64,000 nucleotides of DNA from Lachnospiraceae bacterium (GTDB lineage: Bacteria > Bacillota > Clostridia > Lachnospirales > Lachnospiraceae). The position numbers and the translations under genes are program-made. The stretch spans positions 1-64,000 of the forward strand of contig JABZIZ010000013.1 in assembly GCA_015258065.1 (NCBI GenBank), read 5' to 3'. How positions within the stretch are numbered: position 1 is the first letter of the stretch; every line of letters starts with the position of its first letter. Below the pieces are notes generated by a model that saw only the letters and a program-made list of their open reading frames with translations, did no database searches and was not told where the DNA came from. Shown here one piece after another: positions 26,006 through 33,698 of the stretch.

Positions 26006-27490
26006 TCAGCCAAGGACCGCACGGGCCTTCAAATAGGGACCGCCGTCCGAGACTTTGACAAACTCCTTATATCCCTTCCCGCAGTAACCGGTGCCGAAGC
26101 TTTCGCGGTCGGTGGAGACCATAGAGACGGAGCCAAGGAGATCGGGGACATAACCGGTCATGACCACCGGCGTGACGATTTTGCCGGTCAGTTTTCCGTC
26201 TTTGATTTCCAGACCTCTTTCCACGATGCACTGGATGCCCCAGTGTTTCGGGTCTTCCATGCCGGATTGCATCCCCTGGAGCAGATAGCCGTATTGGACG
26301 GAAGAAATCATTTCTTCCAGACTGCTGGTTCCCGAATCAAAGAGGGTATTGGTCATGCGCGTATAGACCTTGTGCTCGAAGTTCTCCCGCTTTCCGTTGC
26401 CGGTGGGGACGGATTGCAGGCGCAGTGCCGAGAGGGCGTCGCAGATTCCGGTTTTCAGAATGCCGTGGTCGATTTCCGTCACATCTCCTGCCAACGTGCC
26501 TTCGTCGTCAAAAGCATAGCTTGCCACATCGGTGGTGCAGAGGGCGCCCTCATGCATGGTGACCAGATCGGAGCCGACCCGTTCGCCGATATAGGAGGCG
26601 CCAAGCGCCCGGTCCTTGACGAACATATCCATCTCCACCCCATGTCCGAAGGCTTCGTGTGCAATCAGGCCGGAAACCTCGGGCGTGGTAATGATGTCAT
26701 ATTCTCCCGGAACCACACGAGAAGCATCTAACATTTTCAGCGTATCTTCTACGTACTCCTTTATTTTGCCGGGGATCTCATCGAAAAGTTCCGGTCCCCT
26801 TCTGTCGGAGAGCCCGCGGAAGGCCATCTCGGTGCGTCCGTTCCTGGAAACAATCGGCAGAACCGAAATTTCGGAATACACATAACTCTGTCTAAGGTCA
26901 CGATGAACGGAGAGGAACATTTTGTTGACATGGGTAGACTGCGCACGAATCCGGCAGTCAATCACCTCTTTGGACAGCGCCATTCCGCTGTCACAGGCCT
27001 TTTGCAGCATGGCTACGATCTTGTCCATCGGCGCTTCTTCGGGTAACAGTGCGGTCTCCATTTCGGCGAACAGTTCTGCGGGTTCATCCGGAAGGATCTC
27101 CGTTTCGTAGACCTGTGTGCGCGTGGCCTTCAGGACTGCCAGCTGTCTGTTCAGTGCTTCCCGCAGCGTAGCAGCAAGGGCAGTCGGATCGGCTTCCTCT
27201 CCACTGGAGGAAGAGGCGGTGGGGTCTTCGACTTCTTTCGTACCGGAAGGAAGCTGAAAAGCATACTCGCTGTACAGACCGTCTTTGCGTACCCGGACGA
27301 CGTTCCCTCTCTCGGTCATGATGGTCTCTGTGGCAATCGATTTGGTGTGGGGAGAGAGGCTGATTGCAAAGCCGGGGGAATCGGTTGCAAGGATGGATAC
27401 ATAATCAAAATCCTCCGAAAGCAGCCGGATCAGTTTTTTGAGTGGCTCCGCCTGTCTGGTTAAATAGGTTGAAAAAGGTGCTTTCATCAT
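26006..27490 (-). CDS. tldD: TldD metalloprotease subunit
   Basis: A 494-residue zinc peptidase subunit. The HEAFGH motif (in VSGLIAHEAFGHGVEMDM, about residues 278-295) supplies the metal ligands and catalytic Glu of TldD. AFDDEGTLAGDV and SFGTGYCGKGYKEFVKVSDGG match the family's C-terminal half. Partner TldE is encoded next. Known roles are peptide degradation, including processing of ribosomal peptides in some species; nothing in the window suggests a precursor peptide. Two adjacent ATGs, at 27490 and 27487, follow AAGGAGAAC; the longer frame to 27664 would run into the upstream gene and is not used. Confidence 0.93.
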   Translation of the reverse strand: MMKAPFSTYLTRQAEPLKKLIRLLSEDFDYVSILATDSPGFAISLSPHTKSIATETIMTERGNVVRVRKDGLYSEYAFQLPSGTKEVEDPTASSSSGEEADPTALAATLREALNRQLAVLKATRTQVYETEILPDEPAELFAEMETALLPEEAPMDKIVAMLQKACDSGMALSKEVIDCRIRAQSTHVNKMFLSVHRDLRQSYVYSEISVLPIVSRNGRTEMAFRGLSDRRGPELFDEIPGKIKEYVEDTLKMLDASRVVPGEYDIITTPEVSGLIAHEAFGHGVEMDMFVKDRALGASYIGERVGSDLVTMHEGALCTTDVASYAFDDEGTLAGDVTEIDHGILKTGICDALSALRLQSVPTGNGKRENFEHKVYTRMTNTLFDSGTSSLEEMISSVQYGYLLQGMQSGMEDPKHWGIQCIVERGLEIKDGKLTGKIVTPVVMTGYVPDLLGSVSMVSTDRESFGTGYCGKGYKEFVKVSDGGPYLKARAVLG

Positions 27491-27548
27491 TGTTCTCCTT
27501 CTATGTTTGATGATGGAAAAGGTTTGTAAAGGTACAATCAATTTAAAA

Positions 27549-28613
27549 TCACTCCAGACCGGTAAAATCAAAGGCCGGAATGAAGGTTTCCTGAGCGGTA
27601 TCCCCCTCCTGGATAAAGGCATTTTCCACGCCGAGGGAGAGGGCAAAATCCACGATCTCTTCATAATCTCGCTCCGGGAGTTTTCTAAGGAGCTCCGGGT
27701 ACTGCTTTTGCACGGAGGAGAGAGAAGGCATCGGGGTGTATTGGTTCATGATGCTGAGATAGATCTGATCCCCGAAGGTTTCATAGAGATAGCGAATGAC
27801 CCTTTTGCTATCTTCTTTGTTTCCGGGGAGGCAAAGGTGCCTGACAATCACGCCCCTTCGCATCAGAGGACCCTCGTAGGAAGTCAGATCGTTATACGCT
27901 TTGGCGGTCAGAAATCTCTCGTTGCCGGCGCTTTCCTGATCAGGGCGCCTCTCTTGTCTGTCTGTGAAAAGAGGGGGACCCGTCTGCCTCACCATTTCCT
28001 GAAGCGCCTCCTTGCAATAGGCAAAATAGTCCCCGGCGCCGGAATACTTCTTAGAAAGGAGGGGGGAGACATATTTGCAGTCCGGGAGATAGATATCGAT
28101 AAGCCCCTCCAGTTTTTGGAGCGATTCCACGGTTTCATAGCCGCTGGTATTGTAGACAATGGGGATCCCAAGCCCCTGCGTTCTGGCAAGGTTCAAGGCG
28201 GAAATGACCTGCGGCAGGAAGTGTATAGCGGTGACGAGGTTGATGTTGTGCGCCCCTTCCTCTTGCAGACGCAGGAAGATGTCGGACAGCTGCCCGGCGC
28301 GCAGAGGCTTCTGCGCTCTTCCGGTGGAGATTTCTCTGTTCTGGCAAAAAACGCAGCGTAAGTTGCAACCGGAGAAAAACACGGCTCCGCTTCCTTTTGT
28401 CCCGGAGATACAGGGTTCTTCATAAAAATGCAAAGCCGCTCTGGCGGCCTGGATCTCGCTACCCTCATTGCAAAAGCCCCTCTCGTCCGAGAGACGGTCG
28501 ACACCGCAAAAACGGGGGCAAAGCATGCAGTGTTGCAGGTCGAATGGATCTAAAAGTTGTTCGTCCAAACCGAATTCACCCAAATGTAATTCACCTAAAT
28601 GTAATTCATCCAA
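27549..28613 (-). CDS. Radical SAM protein of the PflA-like (COG1313) type
   Basis: About 354 residues. CMLCPRFCGVDR (first Cys cluster) and FSGCNLRCVFCQNREIS (CxxxCxxC, residues about 98-115) give the [4Fe-4S]-SAM site. YNTSGYETVESLQKLEGLIDIYLPD and RHLCLPGNKEDS complete the barrel. This group is annotated as a pyruvate-formate-lyase activating enzyme homologue, but the real target is unknown. There is no ATG before the first Cys motif; the start is probably a TTG within a 15-bp repeat array (28613 is one choice), so the N-terminus is uncertain. It lies between tadA and tldD on the same strand. Confidence 0.82.
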   Translation of the reverse strand: MDELHLGELHLGEFGLDEQLLDPFDLQHCMLCPRFCGVDRLSDERGFCNEGSEIQAARAALHFYEEPCISGTKGSGAVFFSGCNLRCVFCQNREISTGRAQKPLRAGQLSDIFLRLQEEGAHNINLVTAIHFLPQVISALNLARTQGLGIPIVYNTSGYETVESLQKLEGLIDIYLPDCKYVSPLLSKKYSGAGDYFAYCKEALQEMVRQTGPPLFTDRQERRPDQESAGNERFLTAKAYNDLTSYEGPLMRRGVIVRHLCLPGNKEDSKRVIRYLYETFGDQIYLSIMNQYTPMPSLSSVQKQYPELLRKLPERDYEEIVDFALSLGVENAFIQEGDTAQETFIPAFDFTGLE

Positions 28614-28625
28614 ATGTAATTCATC
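28580..28625 (+). repeat. 15-bp tandem array at the start of the radical SAM gene
   Basis: Three units of the type ccaaatgtaattcat (28580, 28595, 28610), with diverged copies on both sides. On the coding strand they encode Glu-Leu-His-Leu-Gly/Asp pentapeptides. Each unit supplies a possible TTG start codon. Confidence 0.85.
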
Positions 28626-28646
28626 CGAAACGCGCTTGTCCTACCC

Positions 28647-29225
28647 TTATACAGGGGGAGACATGCGCCCCTGCTCTTCCTTACGGCGGATGCGAAGCTC
28701 TTTAAAGAATTGCGTCAGAAGGAGAGAACAGTCTTCCTCCATGAAGCCTCGAAACACCTCCGCCTGGTGGTTGAAGCCCCTTTCCTCCACGATGTTCATG
28801 ACGCTTCCACAGCAGCCCGCCTTCGGATTCATGGCGCCGATGACGATGCGGGGGAGTCTGGCCTGGATAATGGCGCCGGCACACATGGAACAAGGTTCCA
28901 GTGTAACATACATGGTACAGGCTTCCAAACGCCAGTCACCGATTTTTCCGGAAGCCTTCTTCATGGCAGTGATTTCTGCATGAGAGAAGGTGGAATGATC
29001 CGCGTTGCGACGGTTGTAGCCCCGACCGATGACGGTTCCCGCGGCAATTTTTCCGCCTAGATTCTTGGCGAGGGCATTTTTTTCCCCGGGAAGCGCACCG
29101 TCATACACAATGACGCAACCGATCGGTACCTCGCCGATCGAGGCGGCCTTCCTTGCCTGTGCGATGGCTTGTGCCATCCATTTTTTCTGCGGTTGAAAGG
29201 GTGGAAAAGAGGTAGAAGGTGTCAT
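28647..29225 (-). CDS. tadA: tRNA-specific adenosine deaminase (TadA)
   Basis: Deaminates the wobble adenosine of tRNA-Arg(ACG) to inosine. The cytidine-deaminase-fold signatures are HAEI (zinc His and catalytic Glu) and TLEPCSMCAGAI (PCxxC zinc ligands), with CCGSVMNI and FFKELR typical of TadA. At 192 residues it is longer than usual (about 155): an N-terminal extension of about 16 residues and a 20-residue insertion between VIVYDG and VIGRGYNRR account for this. The ATG at 29225 lacks a good ribosome site; an internal ATG at 29177 is an alternative. First gene of the minus-strand run. Confidence 0.92.
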   Translation of the reverse strand: MTPSTSFPPFQPQKKWMAQAIAQARKAASIGEVPIGCVIVYDGALPGEKNALAKNLGGKIAAGTVIGRGYNRRNADHSTFSHAEITAMKKASGKIGDWRLEACTMYVTLEPCSMCAGAIIQARLPRIVIGAMNPKAGCCGSVMNIVEERGFNHQAEVFRGFMEEDCSLLLTQFFKELRIRRKEEQGRMSPPV

Positions 29226-29334
29226 GGTATGCGAAGGAGGGAAAAACCCAAAAAAGATATCCGGGAAACGTCCTCAGATATCGCATTAACAGTACAAAGA
29301 GGACCGGCTGCACAGGAAATTTCCGGTAATCCTC

Positions 29335-29359
29335 AAATCCTACTAAAATACTAGAATTT
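29335..29359. promoter_or_regulatory. 25-bp imperfect palindrome, probable Rrf2/IscR operator
   Basis: The site reads AAATCCTACTAA-A-ATACTAGAATTT. Nine of twelve symmetric pairs match around the centre at 29347. The CTA-TA arms resemble known binding sites of Rrf2-family regulators. It overlaps the -35 region of the promoter that should drive the Rrf2 gene at 29648 and lies 110 bases upstream of the divergent tadA gene. Autorepression is the simplest reading. Confidence 0.65.
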
Positions 29360-29380
29360 CAACTGCCATTGTGATACAAT
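29352..29380 (+). promoter_or_regulatory. Extended -10 promoter for the Rrf2 gene
   Basis: TACAAT at 29375-29380 with an extended TGA directly upstream; the -35 (tagaat, 29352-29357) is poor and sits in the palindrome. A second candidate (TTGGAA 29507, TAGCAT 29530, 17-base spacer) would give a shorter leader. The 260-base stretch from here to the gene shows no other clear feature. Confidence 0.5.
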
Positions 29381-29647
29381 GGAACACTATCGAAGGGAAC
29401 AGGCCAGTCTACATCGGAGGAGTTAAGATTCAAAGGATCGAATCGGAGGCGTCCTTCTCCTGTCTCATCGAGGAGGCGTGAAATTCAAAAAGGGTTGAAA
29501 TTGAAATTGGAATCCTTTTGTTGCCTGTATAGCATAGCACAAGACGAAAAAAGATCATAGTTTCAGAAGGAGCAAGAACGCATCTCCGGACAGAGACAGA
29601 GTTTCACACAAGCCGAAACTGAAAGTTAGGCAGTTGGAAAGGGAAAG

Positions 29648-30091
29648 ATGAAAATATCGACAAAAGGGCGCTATGCGCTTCGAGTCATGATTGATTTGGC
29701 GCTGCACGATACGGGAGAATATGTGGCGCTCAAAGATATATCCGCCAGACAGGGAATCACGGTCAAATATCTGGAACAGATTGTGACTGCCCTCAATAAG
29801 GCAGGGTATCTGCGCAGCATGCGCGGCGTGGGAGGCGGGCACCGCCTGGCAAAACCTGCCAGAGAGTATCGGGTGGGAGATATCCTAAGAACGATGGAAG
29901 GGAATTTGACGCCGGTCGAGTGCATCGGGGTAGATGGAGGATCCATTGAGTGTCCGCGGGCGGATTCCTGTCCGACGATTTCCTTTTGGGTCGGGCTGGA
30001 CAAGGTGGTGAACGAATATGTAGACCGTTTCACCTTGCAGGATCTGGCGGATGAGAGCAAGGCTGCAGGAGAATACGATTATTCGATTTAA
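29648..30091 (+). CDS. Rrf2-family regulator, IscR-like
   Basis: A 147-residue winged-helix repressor. MKISTKGRYALRVMIDLA is the standard Rrf2 N-terminus, and VKYLEQIVTALNKAGYL with RGVGGGHRLAK forms the recognition helix and wing. Cys92, Cys102 and Cys108 (VECIG, IECPRADSC) are spaced like the Fe-S ligands of IscR, favouring an Fe-S-sensing member over CymR, which lacks them. IscR controls Fe-S assembly genes; none are in the window. GGAAAGGGAAAG precedes the ATG. A palindrome in its promoter suggests autoregulation. Confidence 0.9.
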   Translation: MKISTKGRYALRVMIDLALHDTGEYVALKDISARQGITVKYLEQIVTALNKAGYLRSMRGVGGGHRLAKPAREYRVGDILRTMEGNLTPVECIGVDGGSIECPRADSCPTISFWVGLDKVVNEYVDRFTLQDLADESKAAGEYDYSI

Positions 30092-30103
30092 ACGGCATTG
30101 GTC

Positions 30104-30133
30104 TTGACAAAGTTGCAAGCGGCTGGTTATATT
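30104..30133 (+). promoter_or_regulatory. Promoter of the SRP RNA gene
   Basis: A perfect TTGACA (30104-30109), an 18-base spacer and TATATT (30128-30133), placing the start at about 30140. Confidence 0.8.
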
Positions 30134-30139
30134 GTTTAG

Positions 30140-30285
30140 GCGAAAGCAGGTGCTTTCGGGCGCAGATGGGTCTTATACAATGAAGACCCGCGAACCGTGT
30201 CAGGTCGGGAACGAAGCAGCACTAAGTGGAATTCTTCATGTGTTGTAAGTATGCCTATCTGCGTTACCGAAAGCATCTGCTTTTT
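30140..30285 (+). ncRNA. ffs: Signal recognition particle RNA (4.5S/SRP, bacterial type)
   Basis: The conserved domain IV is clear: cagg-tcg-GGAA-cga-agcagc at 30201-30220, with the GGAA tetraloop at 30208-30211 and the asymmetric internal loop (agcagcac) that binds Ffh. The 5' end (aaagcaggtgctttcgg, gcagatggg) pairs with the 3' end (cctatctgc, ccgaaagcatctgcttt) in a long closing helix, followed by a T run that ends transcription. Length is about 146 bases. The base pairs closing the tetraloop are G-C then C-G, swapped from the commonest C-G/C-G order but still paired. Confidence 0.93.
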
Positions 30286-30379
30286 GTATAATTTGTTGGA
30301 GATCAGTTCGTAAAAGGCTCTAATAAAAGATGTTTTATAAAAAAATCTAATAAAAAATTGGCTTGCACAGCGTTTTTTC

Positions 30380-30408
30380 TTGACAAAAGGAGCGGAAACG
30401 AATATAAG
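30380..30408 (+). promoter_or_regulatory. Promoter of hup
   Basis: A perfect TTGACA (30380-30385), a 17-base spacer and TATAAG (30403-30408), 57 bases before the hup start. Strong, as expected for an abundant protein. Confidence 0.8.
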
Positions 30409-30464
30409 TAAAAGTATCGTGCAAACGCACGAGTAAACAAACACTCTAACAGGAGGATTTTGAA

Positions 30465-30743
30465 ATGAACAAGACTGAACTTGTGGCAGCGATTGCTGAC
30501 AGCACCGAGTTATCTCGTAAGGACGTTGAAGCGGTGGTTAAGTCCTTTACAGAAGTCGTTTCCGATGAACTGAAGAAGAAGGGAAAGGTACAGCTTGTAG
30601 GCTTCGGAACTTTTGAAGTTTCTCAGAGAGCGGAGAGAGAAGGCAGAAATCCGCAGACCGGCGCAACCATGAAGATCCCGGCATCCTATGCACCGAGATT
30701 CAAGGCTGGCAAGGCTCTTAAGGATCTGGTCAACGAGAAGTAA
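30465..30743 (+). CDS. hup: HU-family DNA-binding protein
   Basis: A 92-residue nucleoid protein. The sequence from MNKTELVAAIADSTELSRKD through VQLVGFGTFEVSQRAEREGRN and the arm-tip Asn-Pro motif (RNPQTG) to ASYAPRFKAGKALKDLVN matches HU at full length. As a dimer it bends and compacts DNA. AGGAGG lies eight bases before the ATG. It has its own strong promoter and a weak hairpin after it, so it is transcribed mainly on its own ahead of the rqcP-ftsH run. Confidence 0.97.
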   Translation: MNKTELVAAIADSTELSRKDVEAVVKSFTEVVSDELKKKGKVQLVGFGTFEVSQRAEREGRNPQTGATMKIPASYAPRFKAGKALKDLVNEK

Positions 30744-30759
30744 GAGATTCTGATTTACC

Positions 30760-30789
30760 GGAGCCTGTGCCTGTGCACAGGTTCCTTTT
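30760..30789 (+). terminator. Hairpin after hup
   Basis: A 10-bp stem (ggagcctgtg 30760-30769 with cacaggttcc 30776-30785, one G-T pair), a 6-base loop and only four T. Likely a partial terminator between hup and rqcP. Confidence 0.6.
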
Positions 30790-30810
30790 GTGTCTACAAA
30801 GGATAGGGCC

Positions 30811-31053
30811 ATGAGACTGGACAAATTTCTGAAGGTTTCCAGACTGATCAAAAGAAGGACGGTTGCAAACGAAGCCTGTGACGCAGGACGGGTTCTTTTA
30901 AACGGAAGGGTTGCCAGAGCCTCCGCAGAAGTCAAGGCGGGCGACCGCATCACCATCGGTTTCGGCAACAAGGATGTTTCAGTGGAAGTGCTGGACGTGA
31001 AGGAAAGCACCCGCAAAGAGGAAGCACAGGAACTGTTCCGGTACTGTTCTTAA
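30811..31053 (+). CDS. rqcP: RqcP, S4-domain ribosome quality control protein
   Basis: An 80-residue S4 RNA-binding protein (MRLDKFLKVSRLIKRRTVAN, then GRVLLNGRVARASAEVKAGD). It matches the Hsp15/YabO family, now called RqcP, which binds the 50S-peptidyl-tRNA complex and helps RqcH add C-terminal tails to stalled chains. The ATG at 30811 has AAAGGA eight bases upstream; a GTG frame from 30790 would start inside the hairpin. Position just before divIC is conserved, though yabP and yabQ, which often follow, are absent here. Confidence 0.92.
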   Translation: MRLDKFLKVSRLIKRRTVANEACDAGRVLLNGRVARASAEVKAGDRITIGFGNKDVSVEVLDVKESTRKEEAQELFRYCS

Positions 31054-31191
31054 ACCCGTCTGTTATGTGTTATCGTCATGAATCCGATATATGAGATACC
31101 GGGGTGTAAAGCAATCAAAGGCGGAGGGATAGCGCTCTGTATCGAAGGACGAATTCTCACATCCGATGGGTGCTCAAAAGGAAAGATGGCG

Positions 31192-31512
31192 ATGCGGAAA
31201 GAAGAAAGTAAAATGGCAAGACCCAGAAAGAGGAATCGAAAGGAAAACAGATTCAGTATTTTTTTGGCCGTAATCGTCGTCATTCTTCTAACGACCATGG
31301 TTGGCTTTAAAAGCATAGGGTTGAAACAAAAGAGGGACCAGTACCTGGAAGAGCAGACCCGGCTGACCAAGCAGATTCAGAAAGAAGAGGCACGCAGCCA
31401 GGAGATTGCAGAATACGAGAAATATACGCATACGCGAAAATATATAGAGGAAGTGGCAAGGGATAAGCTCGGACTCATCTATGAGGGGGAAATCCTTTTT
31501 CGGAACGAATAA
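31192..31512 (+). CDS. divIC: Septum formation initiator (DivIC/FtsB type)
   Basis: A 106-residue bitopic membrane protein: basic cytoplasmic N-terminus (ARPRKRNRKENR), one helix (FSIFLAVIVVILLTTMVGF), then an extracellular coiled coil (KQKRDQYLEEQTRLTKQIQK) and the family tail YIEEVARDKLGLIYEGEI. It should join the DivIB/FtsL division complex. Starts at 31186, 31192 and 31213 are in frame; 31192 has AAAGGA about nine bases upstream. The frame upstream to 31078 has no family match. Confidence 0.88.
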   Translation: MRKEESKMARPRKRNRKENRFSIFLAVIVVILLTTMVGFKSIGLKQKRDQYLEEQTRLTKQIQKEEARSQEIAEYEKYTHTRKYIEEVARDKLGLIYEGEILFRNE

Positions 31513-31591
31513 GAAGACTTTTTCCGGCAGCACGGAAAAGGTCTTTTGTTTTTGAAGGGTTCCTTGAATCGGAGGGGACAGGAATAGAGAT

Positions 31592-31671
31592 AGATAAGAA
31601 CAGAGAAAGATAAGAACAGAGAAAGATAAGAACAGAGAAAGATAAGAACGGAGAAAGATAAGAACAGGAGC
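31592..31671 (+). repeat. 16-bp tandem array, five copies, before tilS
   Basis: Exact or near-exact units agataagaacagagaa at 31592, 31608, 31624, 31640 (one A to G change) and 31656. The last unit diverges to agataagaacaggagc and so provides the AGGAG ribosome site of tilS. Confidence 0.95.
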
Positions 31672-31675
31672 GAAT

Positions 31676-33181
31676 TTGGACAGGAAGGAAAGACAGCTGA
31701 TCGAAGCTGTTCGGGATCAAATGGCAGTCTCTCTTAGCGGGGGACAGAGGAAGAGGGTGATCGCCGCCGTTTCCGGAGGCGCGGATTCCATGTGCCTGCT
31801 GGAAATTCTGACGCTTCTGGCGCCGCAAATGGGCTTTGATCTGCTGGTAGCGCATGTCAACCACGGGATCAGGGGGAAGGAGGCGGATGAAGATGAGGCC
31901 TTCGTCAGGAGACAGTGCGCTTTGCGGAAGCTGCCTTTTTATGTAAAAAAAGAAGACGTGCCGGCGCTTGCGAAGAAAGAGCATCTCAGTGAAGAAGCCG
32001 CAGGAAGAAGCGTGAGATATGCGTTCTTTCGTGCACTTTTGCAGAAAGAAGGGGCGGGATGGATTGCGACCGCACACAATCAGGGAGATGCGGCGGAGAC
32101 TTTTTTGTTTCACCTCTGTAGGGGGAGCGGTTTGCAGGGACTTTCCGGAATTGCGGAAGCGGAGGGGGATTTAATCCGTCCGCTGATTCATGTTTCCAGA
32201 GGGGAAATTGAACAATTTTTGGAAAAAAGAGGGATCCCCTTTGTAGAGGATGTGACCAACCGGGAGAAGAAATACACCCGCAATCGCATCCGTGGAGAGG
32301 TTCTGCCGTTGCTTGAGGCGGAAATCAATCCGCGCACGCAGGAGCACATCCTGCAAACGGCGGCACAGATTGCCTCGGTGCAATCTTATATCCGGGCGCA
32401 AGCCAGGAAAATTTATTTGCAGGCGAAGAAAGAAACGGGCGAAAACGGAGAACGATCTCTGTCACTCTTTCTTTTAGAGAAGGAACCCGACTTTCTGAGA
32501 AGAGAGGTCTATCTCCTTGCCCTGGAAGATCTGTTCGGCGACCGGTATTTAGGGAGAAAAGATATCACCAGAAGGCAGCTCGAGGCGGTGGACTTGCTTG
32601 GCAGAAGGAAAAGCAGCGCCAAAGAGTTGCAGCTGCCTGCGGGAGTGGCCATCAGGAAGGAGTACGGGGCGCTGCTCTTTTACCGAAGACGGCGGGAAGA
32701 AGAGGGCGACCCGTCTTCTCAACAACCAAAAAAGGTGGAAGAAGAGGGACTGAGGCTGGAGACGGAAGCGCTGCGGAAGGGAGAGATGATTCATGCTTCC
32801 TTCCACGATTACAGAATCACGGCATACACGGATTTTTCGTATGAAAGAGAAGATTCCGGTCGGTATACGAACTGTTTTGACTATGCTATAATCAAGAGCA
32901 CTGTTTTCTTCCGATATAGAAAAGAAGGGGATTTTTTCTCTCTCAATCGGGAAGGGAGCAAGCACAAGGAAATCCGAAAATGGATGACGGACGAGAAGAT
33001 TCCGGCAAGAATGCGGGACAGAATCCTGCTGATGGCAGACGGCAACCATGTTTTGTGGATACCGGGATACCGCACGGATGCAGAGGTGCTTAAGAGCGCC
33101 CGTCAAGCAGGGAGATTCCTGCATATACGGATTGAAAAGGAGATCAATGGCAGAGAAGATCAAGGAACTGATTTCAAGTGA
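31676..33181 (+). CDS. tilS: tRNA(Ile)-lysidine synthetase
   Basis: Uses ATP and lysine to modify C34 of tRNA-Ile(CAU) so that it reads AUA; essential. The PP-loop motif AVSGGADSMCLLE is at about residues 31-43, followed by HVNHGIRGKEADEDEAFV and IATAHNQGDAAETFLFHLCRG. The substrate-binding and C-terminal domains follow, with a Glu/Lys/Gln linker at about 340-360. It has 501 residues, slightly long for the family. It starts with TTG, five bases after AGGAG; no ATG fits. The stop lies 35 bases inside the hpt gene. Confidence 0.93.
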   Translation: MDRKERQLIEAVRDQMAVSLSGGQRKRVIAAVSGGADSMCLLEILTLLAPQMGFDLLVAHVNHGIRGKEADEDEAFVRRQCALRKLPFYVKKEDVPALAKKEHLSEEAAGRSVRYAFFRALLQKEGAGWIATAHNQGDAAETFLFHLCRGSGLQGLSGIAEAEGDLIRPLIHVSRGEIEQFLEKRGIPFVEDVTNREKKYTRNRIRGEVLPLLEAEINPRTQEHILQTAAQIASVQSYIRAQARKIYLQAKKETGENGERSLSLFLLEKEPDFLRREVYLLALEDLFGDRYLGRKDITRRQLEAVDLLGRRKSSAKELQLPAGVAIRKEYGALLFYRRRREEEGDPSSQQPKKVEEEGLRLETEALRKGEMIHASFHDYRITAYTDFSYEREDSGRYTNCFDYAIIKSTVFFRYRKEGDFFSLNREGSKHKEIRKWMTDEKIPARMRDRILLMADGNHVLWIPGYRTDAEVLKSARQAGRFLHIRIEKEINGREDQGTDFK

Positions 33182-33677
33182 AGAGGTAGATCTGCGCGTC
33201 CGGGAACTCGGTGCGGAGATCAGCAAAGATTATGAGGGAAAGACGGTACACATGATCGGCATCCTGAAAGGCGCTTGCTTTTTCATGTGCGGACTGGCAA
33301 AGCATATTACGGTTCCGGTGACGATGGATTTCATGTCCGTTTCCAGCTATGGTGGAAACACGGTTTCCAGCGGTATTGTGAAGGTGGTGAAGGATCTGGA
33401 CGAACAGATCAGCGGGAGAGATGTCCTCATCGTGGAGGATATCATTGATTCGGGAAGAACCCTATCTTATCTGATCAAAATGCTCTCGGACAGGAAGCCG
33501 GCAAGCATCCGTCTGGCAACCTTACTGGACAAACCGGACAGACGAGTGGTGCAGGACGTGTCCGTAGATTATTCGGGCTTTTTGATCCCGGATGAGTTTG
33601 TCGTGGGTTACGGGCTGGACTTTGACCAGAAATACCGCAACCTGCCCTTTATCGGGACAGTTTCTTTTGAAGAGTGA
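33147..33677 (+). CDS. hpt: Hypoxanthine phosphoribosyltransferase
   Basis: Salvages hypoxanthine and guanine to IMP and GMP. The 176-residue protein has the PRPP-binding motif VLIVEDIIDSGRTLSYL (about residues 92-108), VHMIGILKGACFFM near the N-terminus and GLDFDQKYRNLPFIG at the C-terminus. The ATG at 33147 has AAAAGGAGA upstream and overlaps the tilS end by 35 bases. tilS-hpt-ftsH order is conserved across Firmicutes. Confidence 0.95.
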   Translation: MAEKIKELISSEEVDLRVRELGAEISKDYEGKTVHMIGILKGACFFMCGLAKHITVPVTMDFMSVSSYGGNTVSSGIVKVVKDLDEQISGRDVLIVEDIIDSGRTLSYLIKMLSDRKPASIRLATLLDKPDRRVVQDVSVDYSGFLIPDEFVVGYGLDFDQKYRNLPFIGTVSFEE

Positions 33678-33698
33678 TTTTAGAAGTGGAGATGGAAG

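Noticed and set aside
24545..27490. TldD/E as part of a ribosomally synthesised peptide cluster
   Set aside because: No short precursor gene, modification enzyme or export ATPase accompanies the pair; the neighbours are tadA and a generic radical SAM protein.
27491..27664. Extended N-terminus of TldD to 27664
   Set aside because: It would overlap the upstream radical SAM gene by 116 bases, has no family similarity, and a good ribosome site sits at the ATG pair 27490/27487.
27507..28361. Plus-strand open frame of 284 codons
   Set aside because: It is antisense to the radical SAM gene, whose Cys motifs and codon pattern are clear; no ribosome site or family match.
29381..29647. Riboswitch in the long leader of the Rrf2 gene
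   Set aside because: No known aptamer pattern or convincing terminator/antiterminator pair could be recognised, and a second promoter closer to the gene would shorten the leader.
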